Shown piece by piece: positions 27,201 through 35,920 of a DNA stretch of 64,000 nucleotides. The stretch covers positions 5,392,032-5,456,031 of the forward strand of contig NZ_CP043006.1 of assembly GCF_008086345.1 (NCBI RefSeq). Reading direction: 5' to 3'. The notes beneath the pieces were generated by a model that was given only the letters and a program-made list of their open reading frames with translations, searched no databases and was not told the origin of the DNA. Made by a program: the position numbers and the translations under genes. The stretch's first letter is position 1, and each line of letters starts with the position of its first letter. Source of the DNA: Chitinophaga sp. XS-30 (GTDB taxonomy: Bacteria > Bacteroidota > Bacteroidia > Chitinophagales > Chitinophagaceae).

Positions 27201-27922
27201 CGTTGTTCTTCCTCGGCCGCTTTGATATCCTGCTCCAGCTGCTCCAGTTCCTGCTTTACCTTCTCATCGCCCGTTTGCCTGTTCCTTGCCTGGTTATAGG
27301 CATTCCTCGCCCCGCGGGGATCATGTTTACCCAACGCCTGCCTGGCATTGGCGATCAGTTTCGTGATCTCCGAATTCGCCTGCTGTTCATTCTTCAGTTT
27401 GCTGCGGACAGCAGCTATTTTGTTCTTCAGATCATTGACATATATTTCGGTGACTTTTTCATTTTTCAGGCGCCCTTTATCCTCGAAGAAATTGCGTCCT
27501 GTTTTCTTTTTGTACGCATCCGCCGCCTTGATGACATCCTGCCGCCAGACAGGAACGGCGTAATCGGTTCCGCTTTGATTCAAATGAAAGGACACATCAT
27601 AGGCCCCAAGGTCCGGATACCCCTCAAATTTCACCTGCCCTTTAAGGCGAAAGCCAAAGGTTTTCAGATGCATAACAAACCTGATACCGGCATCGGACAT
27701 GGCCTTTCCCAATGCAGGGCTCATCCCCTCTCCCTCGTATTGCGATACCAGCAGCTGTGCATTTTTGGCATGCATCATACTGTTCTTGAAATAGGCCTGA
27801 AGGCTTGCCGTGCCCAGGAATCCATCCAGGCGGTACGGGGCGGAAATGTTCTGATATTGTTGTGCGTACAATCCGGAATAACAGCAAAACAATGTAACAG
27901 AAAGTAGTAGCGCTCTTTTCAT
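24224..27922 (-). CDS. Large exported protein with coiled coil, WG repeats, Sel1 repeats and DUF2846-like end
   Basis: The 1232-residue protein begins with a signal peptide (KRALLLSVTLFCCYSGLYA). About residues 150-340 are helical and highly charged (runs such as EELEKKEKEAEEKAMEEPEE). About 560-885 contain WG repeats (YGLLNDDASVLVAPQFEEIEG, YGMIDREGKLVIPYRYKRLG, QGFIDKKGNFVLPLSRYR). About 890-1085 contain Sel1-type helical repeats (AVHWFRKAAEAGNSNAQHNL, AIRWLTAAAERGFEKSILTL, AFWYEKLARRNGNAKANLIL). The final 120 residues (GNARVYFIRATGMKLSG, LVPSGLHELALNTKKL) resemble DUF2846. These are protein-interaction modules; the function is unknown. The last codons lie inside a palindromic repeat. It is divergent from the PAS-LuxR gene. 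Confidence 0.85.
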   Translation of the reverse strand: MKRALLLSVTLFCCYSGLYAQQYQNISAPYRLDGFLGTASLQAYFKNSMMHAKNAQLLVSQYEGEGMSPALGKAMSDAGIRFVMHLKTFGFRLKGQVKFEGYPDLGAYDVSFHLNQSGTDYAVPVWRQDVIKAADAYKKKTGRNFFEDKGRLKNEKVTEIYVNDLKNKIAAVRSKLKNEQQANSEITKLIANARQALGKHDPRGARNAYNQARNRQTGDEKVKQELEQLEQDIKAAEEEQRSAKEQEAAVKDAIQQGNSALAKNDVDNAAQWLAKAQGISVEDGGLKAGVEKLSAAIERKMEELEKKEKEAEEKAMEEPEEQEKKAAGGSSGTAKKKTEEKKEPAKDKKKPAKAPVIYIPKTATQLYNELKEQTDKNPSLLNDAGTRKRLRDYKIKADRESSPSPIVLKGTFTDRSSTNTNARNNYNAYNSVARQVTASNQKMDAWTGAIGDVADMASSAIRQSIAAKAEREKREAAQRRADLNARLDRIERIRKYDDVAADERSEYVSAVKEYIAKHYDDIYTRSYQHQGKKHTIYDVPAMNVAPVYFDSEEFDGDTKSFVKVRKKMYNSYRKIYIVRMNGQYGLLNDDASVLVAPQFEEIEGVQIQHNNAGYFHSFLVKAEGRWGELSKEGSVMTPIMYDHIWYTFNGIKITQLGDEWGFSTDYKAKLVYKSGKQAEAKELGTFICTTEELSERFSGYIPLINDNSNKSVQGLGVVNYFLSAKGSCVHAVINDKKSSDEINAGEVRLYNAPAPQGESAAYLRDGKSWYKVTRAAERNLLMVEETEALLMPVNESYYGDYGMIDREGKLVIPYRYKRLGNLSEGLIASDKGYIDAKGEVVIPVSAKKFTMLGDFEHGLALVKSADYKQGFIDKKGNFVLPLSRYRNVGMAYNELGKKCYKEEAYADAVHWFRKAAEAGNSNAQHNLSVCYEAGKGVEKDGAMAIRWLTAAAERGFEKSILTLGNKYQFGENVDQDYHKAAFWYEKLARRNGNAKANLILCLIALRRLNEAKEWLEGSLKAKNAYAYYLYGLWHEQKNDRKNALRWYKKAIKGGDAAAKKRMDELKKIPEGQPLGVRASTGKIPAGNARVYFIRATGMKLSGVGIPIMNNGNEIIKLGNNSYAVHLVPSGLHELALNTKKLKAATMPLKFELMSGASYYLKIHFDGKGLNPAAIMLYPMQEKEALEMMKTLKEDYTMNNGMPPLPSQPSQASQPSPLSPSVLKVKGLFQKQL

Positions 27923-28016
27923 TTCGGTATAAGTTGAATAAGTTCAGTGGTGTTTTCCCTGATCAGGGAATGGTGTTTATATTGTGTCCAGTAGTATATA
28001 GCAATAAGCAGTAATG

Positions 28017-28024
28017 CAAAAATA
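28017..28024 (-). promoter_or_regulatory. Possible -7 element of the WG/Sel1-repeat gene
   Basis: The minus strand reads TATTTTTG. The -33 position would fall in the T-rich arm of the palindrome at 28041-28070, so a protein bound there would be expected to affect this promoter. Confidence 0.4.
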
Positions 28025-28040
28025 GGTAAGGTGTCAACCG

Positions 28041-28070
28041 GTAAAAATACCCTGGGCAGGGTATTTTTAC
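28041..28070. promoter_or_regulatory. 30-bp perfect palindrome, candidate operator upstream of the PAS-LuxR gene
   Basis: Perfect 14-base arms GTAAAAATACCCTG and CAGGGTATTTTTAC around a GG centre. The inner TACCCTG/CAGGGTA half-sites look like a dimeric regulator site. It lies 48 bases before the LuxR-type ATG and next to the -33 region of the divergent gene. It has no run of T outside the stem on either strand, which argues against a terminator. Confidence 0.6.
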
Positions 28071-28118
28071 TATATTTAACGCTTATCTGATTGCTAAATC
28101 CCTTATCCGGACCTTGAA

Positions 28119-28886
28119 ATGGAAAAACTGATACTCGATGAAGCCCAAAAGATATGGACAGAAATAGCCCGTCAGAAAACACCGGGAGAACTGAAGCTGG
28201 AAGTAGAGCTTTACAAAAAGCTGCTCAATGTATTCCAGGTAGGTGATTACACCTATTTAATCTTTAATCCGCCGGAAATGACCATTGAGTTCTGCAGCGA
28301 TTCCATTACCGCGCTGCTGGGCTATCAGCCTCATGAATTCACGCTGGAATTCCTTTTATCCCTTATACATCCGGACGATCTCCCCTATTTTATGGATTTT
28401 GAAGCCACCGTTACCCGGTTCTTTACACAGCTCCCCCCGGAAAAAGTACAGCGGTACAAGTCCCGGTACGACTACCGCCTGCGGAGAGCAGACGGCACTT
28501 ACATACGGATATTACAGCAGATCGTAACCATTCAGAGCGATGAAGATGGCGCAGTGCTGCGCACATTCGTTGTTCATACCGATATTTCCCACCTTAAGAC
28601 CGGGGGAAAAATGACCCTTTCTTTCATAGGGCTGGAAGGAGAACCCTCTTATTTCGATGTAAAGCCCATCGGGAAGTTCATTCCTTCCCGGGAAGTGCTG
28701 ACCAGGCGGGAGAAGCAGATACTAGCCCTGCTGGTGCAGAACAAGCAGACCGCAGAAATTGCCGCTTTACTGCATATCAGCCCCGCGACCGTATCCACAC
28801 ACAGGAAGAACATGTTAAAAAAAACCAACACTCACTCCGTTCTGGAGCTGGCTGCGCTTGCCCTTGAGAAGGGATGGACGCCCTGA
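28119..28886 (+). CDS. PAS-domain LuxR-type transcriptional regulator
   Basis: A 255-residue cytoplasmic regulator. Residues about 40-165 form a PAS fold (DYTYLIFNPPEMTIEFCSDS, ALLGYQPHEFTLEFLLSLIH, YRLRRADGTYIRILQQIV), a small-molecule or redox sensing module. Residues about 195-250 form a LuxR C-terminal helix-turn-helix (LTRREKQILALLVQNKQTAEIAALL, quoted here in part as LTRREKQILALL and ISPATVSTHRKNMLKK). No receiver domain is present, so it is not a classical response regulator. The gene stands alone before the TonB receptor gene at 29061. The 30-bp palindrome upstream suggests autoregulation (inference). Confidence 0.88.
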   Translation: MEKLILDEAQKIWTEIARQKTPGELKLEVELYKKLLNVFQVGDYTYLIFNPPEMTIEFCSDSITALLGYQPHEFTLEFLLSLIHPDDLPYFMDFEATVTRFFTQLPPEKVQRYKSRYDYRLRRADGTYIRILQQIVTIQSDEDGAVLRTFVVHTDISHLKTGGKMTLSFIGLEGEPSYFDVKPIGKFIPSREVLTRREKQILALLVQNKQTAEIAALLHISPATVSTHRKNMLKKTNTHSVLELAALALEKGWTP

Positions 28887-29060
28887 TGGCGCCTTTGCCC
28901 GATTCCGGCCTACCCCGCCGCTGCCCAAAAATTTCCCGATTGCGTAAACATTTTTCCTTTTTTGATCAGGAAGCCCCCTGATCCCTCCCGACCTTTGCGG
29001 CACCATTTCAATAACACCGAGCTGACCAGCTTTCTGGCAGAACAGCCGTATAAATAAACT

Positions 29061-31502
29061 ATGATGAAAAGATTTACGTATTTGCTCTTTTTGCTGATCG
29101 GGACGATCACCACCAGCCAGGCACAAAATCCAACAGGAACGATCAAAGGCACCATTACTACGAACGACGGCCAACCCGCTCCTTATGTGACCGTTCAGGT
29201 TAAAGACAAGAACCGCGGCGTGGTAACGGACGTTAAAGGAGAATACATCTTCCGCCGTATCCAGCCCGGCGAATATATTATCCAGGTTTCCCTCGTAGGG
29301 CATGAAACCTCGGAACAGCGCGTTACGGTAGCAGCGGGACAAACGGCCGATGTCAACATCAGCCTGAAGCTCTCTGATACCCAGTTGCAGGAGGTGATTA
29401 TCATCGGCAGCCAGAACAAGTTCGGCAAAAAAGAAAGCGACCATATCGCACGTCTGCCGATCAAAAATCTGGAAAATCCGCAGGTATATAATACCGTGAG
29501 CAAGGAACTGATGAAAGAACAGGTGATCACCACCTTCGACGATGCCATCAAAAATGCTCCCGGCGTGAACAGGCTCTGGTCATCTACCGGCAGGCCCGGA
29601 GATGGCGCAGGATACTTCTCCATGCGCGGGTTCTCTGTACAGCCTTCCATGATCAATGGTATCGCCGGGCTCACCAACGGCTCCATCGATCCCGCCAATA
29701 TCGAGAGGATCGAAACCATCAAAGGCCCCTCCGGCACCCTGTTCGGCAGCAGCCTGATCTCTTTCGGCGGATTGATCAACATCGTGACCAAAAAGCCGTA
29801 CGACAACTTCGGCGGAGAGATCACCTACACCGGCGGCGGATTCGGACTGAACAGGATCACCGCAGACATCAATGCCCCGCTTAACCAGGACAAAACGGCC
29901 CTGCTCCGCGTGAATGGCGCTTACCATTATGAGAACAGCTTCCAGGATTTCGGGTTCCGCAAATCCTTCTTCCTGGCGCCAAGCCTTTCCTACCAGGTGA
30001 ACGACCGCCTCTCTTTCAATATCAATACCGAATTCTATAACGGAGAAAATACCAACCCCCTCATGGTGTTCCTCAACCGCAGCCGCCAGCTGATCGCCAG
30101 AACACCTGATGAACTGGGTATCGACTTTAACCGCTCCTTCACCAGCAACGATATCACCAACAGAACACCGACCGTGAACGTATTCGGGCAGATGAACTAT
30201 AAACTGTCTGACAAATGGACTTCACAAACCAATATTTCCCGCAGCAACCGCAAAAGCGATGGCTACTACTCCTACGTGATGTTCCTCGATGCAGGTGACG
30301 CCACTGTGGAAAAACCGAACGATACCCTGTTCAGCCGTTATGTCTACAAACAGCATTCCACTTCCGTGACCACAGACATCCAGCAGAACTTCATCGGTGA
30401 CTTCCGCATCGGCAGCCTCCGCAACAGACTGGTATTTGGACTGGATTACCTGAGTATGGAGACCATCAACAACCACTCTCCTTACATGCTCTTCGATCTG
30501 GTGAATGCAGTGAACACAGCAGACCCACGCTACTCCCAGCTTAACCGCGATGCAGTGGACGCAAGACTCGCACAGCTGACCACCGGCCATACCAGGAACC
30601 GCACGCTGAACAACACTTACAGCGCCTATGCATCCAATGTGCTCAACATCACTGACGAGTTGATTGCCATGATGAGCGTAAGAGTAGACCATTTTGAAAG
30701 CAAAGGCACGGAAAACTATGTTACCGGCAAAACCGCAGGCGACTATAGCCAGACCGCCGTATCTCCCAAGTTCGGCCTCGTGTACCAGGTGGTAAAAGAC
30801 AAAGTAAGCCTGTTTGCCAATTATATGAACGGCTTCCGCAACGTGGCTCCGCAGGTATTGCCGGATGTACTGGGCATTGACGGGAACATGAAACCGCAGC
30901 AAGCCAACCAGTTCGAGGGCGGTGTAAAACTCGATCTGCTGAACCATAAGCTGAACCTTACCGCCAGCTATTACGACCTCGCCGTCAACAATATGAGCCT
31001 GGCAATGTCTACCGTCATCGATGGAACAAACTACAACTATTCCGTGCAGGACGGCACACAGCGCAGCAAAGGCATCGAAATAGACCTGACGGCCAGTCCT
31101 GTTAACGGCCTGAACATCGTTGCCGGATACGGGTATAACGACAGCAAAATGGAAAAGGCCGACAAGAACGTGGAAGGCCTCCGCCCCACCACTGCCGGCC
31201 CCGAACACCTCGCTAACCTCTGGATCAGCTACACCGCAACCGGCGGCAAACTGCAGGGCCTCGGCGCAGGCTTCGGCGGCAACTACGCCAGCGAGAACCT
31301 GATCACCAATACCGTTGCCACCGGCATCTTCACCCTCCCCTCCTACACCATCCTCAACGCCTCCGTTTTCTACAGCGTAGGGGCTTACCGCCTCGCCGTG
31401 AAAGTGGACAACCTTGCCAATAAAGAATACTTCGGCGGATGGACGACCGTAGAAAAACAAATGCCCAGAAGACTTGCCGTTAGCGCAGGGTTTAAATTCT
31501 GA
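29061..31502 (+). CDS. TonB-dependent siderophore-type receptor
   Basis: The 813-residue outer-membrane receptor has a signal peptide (MKRFTYLLFLLIGTITTSQA), a carboxypeptidase-regulatory-like domain (about 27-110, GTIKGTITTNDGQPAPYVTV), a plug (about 135-270, with GYFSMRGFSVQPSMINGIAG and IERIETIKGPSGTLFGSS), and a 22-strand-type barrel ending in Phe (SAGFKF). The plug wording is that of ferric-siderophore receptors (FhuA/FpvA group). It would import an iron chelate or similar compound using TonB energy. It follows the PAS-LuxR gene by 174 bp, which has an inverted repeat GATCAGG/CCTGATC near 28973-28992 but no convincing promoter. A strong terminator follows it. Confidence 0.93.
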   Translation: MMKRFTYLLFLLIGTITTSQAQNPTGTIKGTITTNDGQPAPYVTVQVKDKNRGVVTDVKGEYIFRRIQPGEYIIQVSLVGHETSEQRVTVAAGQTADVNISLKLSDTQLQEVIIIGSQNKFGKKESDHIARLPIKNLENPQVYNTVSKELMKEQVITTFDDAIKNAPGVNRLWSSTGRPGDGAGYFSMRGFSVQPSMINGIAGLTNGSIDPANIERIETIKGPSGTLFGSSLISFGGLINIVTKKPYDNFGGEITYTGGGFGLNRITADINAPLNQDKTALLRVNGAYHYENSFQDFGFRKSFFLAPSLSYQVNDRLSFNINTEFYNGENTNPLMVFLNRSRQLIARTPDELGIDFNRSFTSNDITNRTPTVNVFGQMNYKLSDKWTSQTNISRSNRKSDGYYSYVMFLDAGDATVEKPNDTLFSRYVYKQHSTSVTTDIQQNFIGDFRIGSLRNRLVFGLDYLSMETINNHSPYMLFDLVNAVNTADPRYSQLNRDAVDARLAQLTTGHTRNRTLNNTYSAYASNVLNITDELIAMMSVRVDHFESKGTENYVTGKTAGDYSQTAVSPKFGLVYQVVKDKVSLFANYMNGFRNVAPQVLPDVLGIDGNMKPQQANQFEGGVKLDLLNHKLNLTASYYDLAVNNMSLAMSTVIDGTNYNYSVQDGTQRSKGIEIDLTASPVNGLNIVAGYGYNDSKMEKADKNVEGLRPTTAGPEHLANLWISYTATGGKLQGLGAGFGGNYASENLITNTVATGIFTLPSYTILNASVFYSVGAYRLAVKVDNLANKEYFGGWTTVEKQMPRRLAVSAGFKF

Positions 31503-31537
31503 TAAACTCCCCGCTTCCCGGATCGGTTAAATATTGC

Positions 31538-31570
31538 AGGACTGTATCGAAAGCGATACAGTCCTTTTTT
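31538..31570 (+). terminator. Intrinsic terminator after the TonB receptor
   Basis: Perfect 12-base arms AGGACTGTATCG and CGATACAGTCCT with loop AAAG, followed by a run of six T. Confidence 0.92.
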
Positions 31571-31720
31571 ATCCATGTCTGCCAACCCATCTTTTCCCAT
31601 CCCGGCAGGCAGACCGGCTCCTGACATCCCCACCGCTCAACCCTGAAAACATTCGCTCAAACTATTTTATTCGTTTTTCTACGAAACATTCGTAATTTAG
31701 CCGGAAACCAAAAAGGCGCC

Positions 31721-34549
31721 ATGTTACGAATTATATTCATCGTTGTAATATTGATGACCGGCCTGCATCAGGCAAAGGCTCAGCAGAAACAGGAGTTACG
31801 GGGAACAGTGGCGGATTCCGCCAGCAATGACCTCCTGGAAATGGCTACCGTTACCGCGCAGGACAGTAAAGACAGCAGCCTCATCACCTATACGCTGACC
31901 GACAAGAACGGCGCCTTCCGCCTGACCGGTTTGCCTGCAGACAAATCCATCCGCCTCCTCATATCCTACACCGGCTACGGTACCTATATCAAAGTATTGC
32001 CTCCCGGCAGCCCCGCCAACCTGGGGCGCATCACCCTCGCCACCGCCCCGCATGAGCTGAACACGGTTGTCGTTGAAGGCGACCGCCCACCGGTAACTAT
32101 CCGGCAGGATACCATCGAATTCAATGCCGCCTCCTTCAAAACCCGGCCCAATGCTGTGGTGGAAGACCTCCTGAAGAAACTGCCGGGGGTGGACATTGAC
32201 GAAGAAGGCAATATTACCGTCAACGGAAAAAAAGTCAGCCGCATACTGGTAGACGGAAGGGAGTTCTTCGCCAATGACCCCAAGCTCGCCACCAAAAACC
32301 TCCCCTCTGCTATCATCGACAAGGTGCAGGTAGTGGATACCAAAACAAAACAGGAAGCGAGGATGAATGTGCTGAAAGACGGGGAAGACAAGACGCTCAA
32401 TCTCACGCTGAAGGCAGATAAAAAAAAGGGACTCTTCGGGAGGCTCTCTGCCGGAGGCGGCACAGATGAACGGTTTGAACTGAGCGGCATGGCTAACGCG
32501 TTCGATGGCGCCAGGCAACTGAGCATACTGGGATCATCCAACAACCTCAACAAGATCGGGTTCACCCAATCAGAGATGTTCAGTAGCATCAACACCAGGA
32601 ACGGCATCGCCATAAGCGCCAGTTCAAATGGCTCCCTTGCCGTTAATGGCATCAACTTCGGCGGCACCGGCGAGGGCATACGCACCGCGTCCATGATCGG
32701 GTATAATTACAACGATAAGTGGAACAAAACGGATGTCAACAACAGCTATTTCTTCAACAATACCGATGCAAGGTTCCGGACGCTGAACAACCGGGAATAC
32801 CTTAACGGGGATAGCCGCATGTTCACGAACAGCGACCGCAACGGCTATAGCAGAAATGCCAATCACCGGGTGAACTTCAACTTCGATATTGAGCTGGATT
32901 CCACGCTCCGGCTCACCCTGAACCCCGCTTACGACTATGCGAAAATGAGCAGCAATGCCTCCGGCAGCGAGATCACCAGTGATGAGAACGGGGCGTTGAT
33001 CAATACCAACGAAACGGAAAACCGTGCGCTCAGCACGAATCATAACTTTTCCAACACCCTTGGTCTCACCAAACAACTGAAGAAAAAAGGCCGCAACATC
33101 GGCCTGCAGTTCTCCAACACCTACGGCACCTACGATGGCGATGCCTACAATCTCAGTGAACTGGAATATTACGAGAACGAGCAGCTCACCGAGGCCAGGC
33201 ATGTCAACCAGCTGACCGTGGCGGATAATACCACCGAAAACTACCGCCTCAGCCTGTCCTACACCGAGCCATTGTCCGAAACCTGGAAACTGACGGCCGG
33301 ATACGGTTTCAGCCACAACACCAATACTTCCAACCGCCAGACATTCAACTATGATTCCACCAGCAAAGGCTACACCATACCGGACGAGGCCTTTTCCAAC
33401 AGGTTCCGCACCGTTAATACCAGCCAGACGCCCAACCTGGCGGTCGATTTCAACGGGAAAAAGATCCGTGCAAGCATCGGCGGCACGCTTTACCTGAATA
33501 TGCTGGACAACTATTCATATACCACCAATGCCACGCTCAAACAATATCAGACCAATTTTGCGCCGAACTCCCGGATCAACTACAGGCTGAAAAACGGCGG
33601 TTCCTTCAACCTGAACTACAACGGATACATGCAACAGCCCTCGCTGGAGCAGCTGCAACCTGTGCCGGACAACACGAACCCGCTGAATGTGCGGATCGGT
33701 AATCCCGACCTGAAACCGGCGTTCACGCAGAATATACGCTTCGGGTACGACCGCTTCTCACCCACTGGCTTCGGGGTATTTTCCAGCATTGCTTTCAGCC
33801 CGATCCTCAACAGGTTCTCTACCGCCAGTTTTATCAACTCAAAAGGCGAAAGAACAACACAAACGATCAATGTGGATGGTACTTACAACGTCAGCATGAA
33901 CTTCACCATCAGCAGCACAAAAAAAACAAAGGATATACAGTACAGGATCAGCGGCGGCGGCTTCATCAACGGAAGCAGGAATATCAGCTACAACAATACC
34001 GGCAATATCGCCGGCGATACCACCCTCTACCGGAATACTACGCTCAACTTCACTTACACCCCTTATGTATTGTACAATTATGCGTATAAGGAACTGCTGG
34101 ACATCTCGGTGAGTTACCGGCCCTCCTACACAGATGCCCGGTACAAACCGGCCGGCAATATAACAGGCAGTTTTTTTACGCAACGCGCCACCCTGGGCAG
34201 CACCTTGTACTGGCCGGGTAATTTTTCCTGGGACAATGATGTGAACTATACCTACAACAGCCGCATCGCAGCGGGTTTCCAAAAGCATGTGGTGCTGTGG
34301 AACATGGGGCTGGCCTATGATTTCTTCAAGGATAAAAGTCTGCAGGCCAAAGTGTCCGCATTCGATCTGCTGCGGCAGAATACCAGTGTGCGCCGGATCG
34401 TAAATGAACTGTATATTGAAGATGTGCAGACGGATATTGTAGAACAGTATTTCATGCTGACGCTGACCTGGAATTTCTCGAAGTTCGGGGCAAAACCCAA
34501 AGGCAGCAACCGCAGGATAGACGGCGGGCGCAGCATGTTCATGTTCTAG
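31721..34549 (+). CDS. Outer-membrane beta-barrel protein, TonB-receptor-like (OMP_b-brl_3 type)
   Basis: The 942-residue protein has a signal peptide (MLRIIFIVVILMTGLHQAKA) and a carboxypeptidase-regulatory-like domain (about 27-108). The plug-like region typical of this Bacteroidota family (about 125-215) has IRQDTIEFNAASFKTRPNAV, LLKKLPGVDIDEEGNITVNG and ILVDGREFFANDPKLA. The barrel is long and has many aromatic strands. It lacks a SusD partner and is transcribed alone. Transport of an unknown ligand or surface assembly is likely. Three ATTCG motifs spaced 18-19 bases (31651, 31669, 31688) lie before the start, of unknown meaning. Confidence 0.88.
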   Translation: MLRIIFIVVILMTGLHQAKAQQKQELRGTVADSASNDLLEMATVTAQDSKDSSLITYTLTDKNGAFRLTGLPADKSIRLLISYTGYGTYIKVLPPGSPANLGRITLATAPHELNTVVVEGDRPPVTIRQDTIEFNAASFKTRPNAVVEDLLKKLPGVDIDEEGNITVNGKKVSRILVDGREFFANDPKLATKNLPSAIIDKVQVVDTKTKQEARMNVLKDGEDKTLNLTLKADKKKGLFGRLSAGGGTDERFELSGMANAFDGARQLSILGSSNNLNKIGFTQSEMFSSINTRNGIAISASSNGSLAVNGINFGGTGEGIRTASMIGYNYNDKWNKTDVNNSYFFNNTDARFRTLNNREYLNGDSRMFTNSDRNGYSRNANHRVNFNFDIELDSTLRLTLNPAYDYAKMSSNASGSEITSDENGALINTNETENRALSTNHNFSNTLGLTKQLKKKGRNIGLQFSNTYGTYDGDAYNLSELEYYENEQLTEARHVNQLTVADNTTENYRLSLSYTEPLSETWKLTAGYGFSHNTNTSNRQTFNYDSTSKGYTIPDEAFSNRFRTVNTSQTPNLAVDFNGKKIRASIGGTLYLNMLDNYSYTTNATLKQYQTNFAPNSRINYRLKNGGSFNLNYNGYMQQPSLEQLQPVPDNTNPLNVRIGNPDLKPAFTQNIRFGYDRFSPTGFGVFSSIAFSPILNRFSTASFINSKGERTTQTINVDGTYNVSMNFTISSTKKTKDIQYRISGGGFINGSRNISYNNTGNIAGDTTLYRNTTLNFTYTPYVLYNYAYKELLDISVSYRPSYTDARYKPAGNITGSFFTQRATLGSTLYWPGNFSWDNDVNYTYNSRIAAGFQKHVVLWNMGLAYDFFKDKSLQAKVSAFDLLRQNTSVRRIVNELYIEDVQTDIVEQYFMLTLTWNFSKFGAKPKGSNRRIDGGRSMFMF

Positions 34550-34552
34550 CCG

Positions 34553-35062
34553 TTAAAGGTAACGTTCCCTGATCACCCGCTGATGATGCAGGGCATGGCC
34601 GATAATAATATACCCGAGGCTGAGCACGGTCACCGGTGTATTGCTCGCCATCCCCTTTCGCTGCATCTCTTCTTCGTTGAGAGAACGGAAAAGATGCTCG
34701 GAAGACAGTCGTACCATCTGGAATTCCTCGATCATATCCACCCAGTCGCGATGCTCCACCCTGGCTGCATCGGCAAACCCGTTCTCATCAAAACCCGCCA
34801 GCGGCGTATGGTCTTTCCGGGCAAAACGAAGGGCACGGTAAGCAAATACGCGCTCCGCATCCGTGATATGCTGCAATACCTGCCTGATCGTCCATTTGCC
34901 GGTGGCATAGGCATGGTTCTGCTTGTCCTCCGGTATGGCGTCCAGGAACTGCAGCGTAACCGCCGTCTGATTGGAAAAAGCGTCCAGTATGTCATTCTCC
35001 GGTACCATCGACACATAAGTGTGATAAAATTCCCCGTAATCCTGTGCTGAAGGTCTTGCCAT
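34553..35062 (-). CDS. DinB-family protein
   Basis: The protein is a four-helix-bundle of the DinB/YfiT superfamily. I chose the ATG at 35062 (169 residues, MARPSAQDYGEFYHTYVS); an upstream in-frame start at 35098 adds 12 hydrophobic residues unlike the family. The metal-binding His pattern is visible: His in VLQHITDAERVF, and the pair in GHALHHQRVIRERYL. Members include metal-dependent thiol transferases and stress-induced proteins, so the exact reaction is open. It ends three bases from the convergent barrel gene and is divergent from the gene at 35177. Confidence 0.85.
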   Translation of the reverse strand: MARPSAQDYGEFYHTYVSMVPENDILDAFSNQTAVTLQFLDAIPEDKQNHAYATGKWTIRQVLQHITDAERVFAYRALRFARKDHTPLAGFDENGFADAARVEHRDWVDMIEEFQMVRLSSEHLFRSLNEEEMQRKGMASNTPVTVLSLGYIIIGHALHHQRVIRERYL

Positions 35063-35176
35063 ATATGTATATTTTACAATGAAGATAAACAAGATCACTT
35101 ATATTTAAGTAGCATACAACCTACAAACAACTGTATGAAAACCGATGAAGCATAAACACGTTAAAAAATACGCATT

Positions 35177-35881
35177 ATGAAACAATTGCTTACTGCAGCC
35201 GCTTTGCTGCTAACCTCACACCTATCCTACGCGCAGGATGAACTTTCCGGCGCCTGGAAACTCAAAGGCGCCGGTGAGCCGCAAACCGTGCGCATCATTG
35301 AAGACGGCTACTTCATGCAAACCGTATTCGACCAGGCCGGGAAAAAGTTCATCAGCACACTGGGCGGCACGATTGACGCGGACCAGCAGGCACTGAAAGA
35401 AACGATCGAGTTCAACACCGCGGATAAAGACAACATCGGCACCACAAAGAACTGCACCTATGTGCTGAAGGAAAACAAACAGCTGGCCATCACCTGCGAG
35501 GGCAAAACCGAGCAATGGGAGCGTATCGATGATGGCAAGACGGACCTGGCCGGCACCTGGCGCATCACCGGCAGGGAAAACAACGGACAGATGACCACCA
35601 TGCGCCCCGGAGCCCGCAAGACCCTGAAGATACTTTCCGGCACCCGCTTTCAATGGGCGGCGATCAACCCGGAAACCAAAGAGTTCTTCGGCACCGGCGG
35701 CGGTACCTACACCTTCGAGAACGGAAAATATACAGAGACCATCACTTTCTTTTCCCGGGACAATACCCGCGTGGGCATGAGCCTCTCCTTTGACGGCAAA
35801 GTGGACGGCAATAAATGGCACCACAGCGGCAAAAGCTCCAAAGGTGATCCCATCAGCGAAATATGGAGCAGGATCGAATAA
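35177..35881 (+). CDS. Secreted protein with two lipocalin-like repeats
   Basis: The 234-residue protein has a signal peptide (MKQLLTAAALLLTSHLSYA). It seems to be built from two similar halves of about 100 residues. Both begin with a G-x-W motif (LSGAWKLKG, LAGTWRITG). Both contain a GGT turn followed by ETI (GGTIDADQQALKETIEFNT and GGTYTFENGKYTETITFFS) and a nearby N-x-x-x-G (DNIGTT, NTRVGM). This suggests an internal duplication of a lipocalin-like half-barrel. No catalytic residues are recognisable. It is followed 39 bp later by the FKBP gene and may be cotranscribed. Confidence 0.75.
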   Translation: MKQLLTAAALLLTSHLSYAQDELSGAWKLKGAGEPQTVRIIEDGYFMQTVFDQAGKKFISTLGGTIDADQQALKETIEFNTADKDNIGTTKNCTYVLKENKQLAITCEGKTEQWERIDDGKTDLAGTWRITGRENNGQMTTMRPGARKTLKILSGTRFQWAAINPETKEFFGTGGGTYTFENGKYTETITFFSRDNTRVGMSLSFDGKVDGNKWHHSGKSSKGDPISEIWSRIE

Positions 35882-35920
35882 TGTATTATATTGCAGTCAT
35901 AAATATATATAACTGGTAAT

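Noticed and set aside
28973..28992. GATCAGG/CCTGATC dyad as a terminator of the PAS-LuxR gene
   Set aside because: The stem has only seven pairs and no T tract follows it on the plus strand; it may be a minor regulatory dyad but the evidence is too thin to list it.
30222..31460. A 412-codon open frame opposite the siderophore-type receptor
   Set aside because: It lies fully inside a receptor gene with complete plug and barrel motifs and has no recognisable domain.
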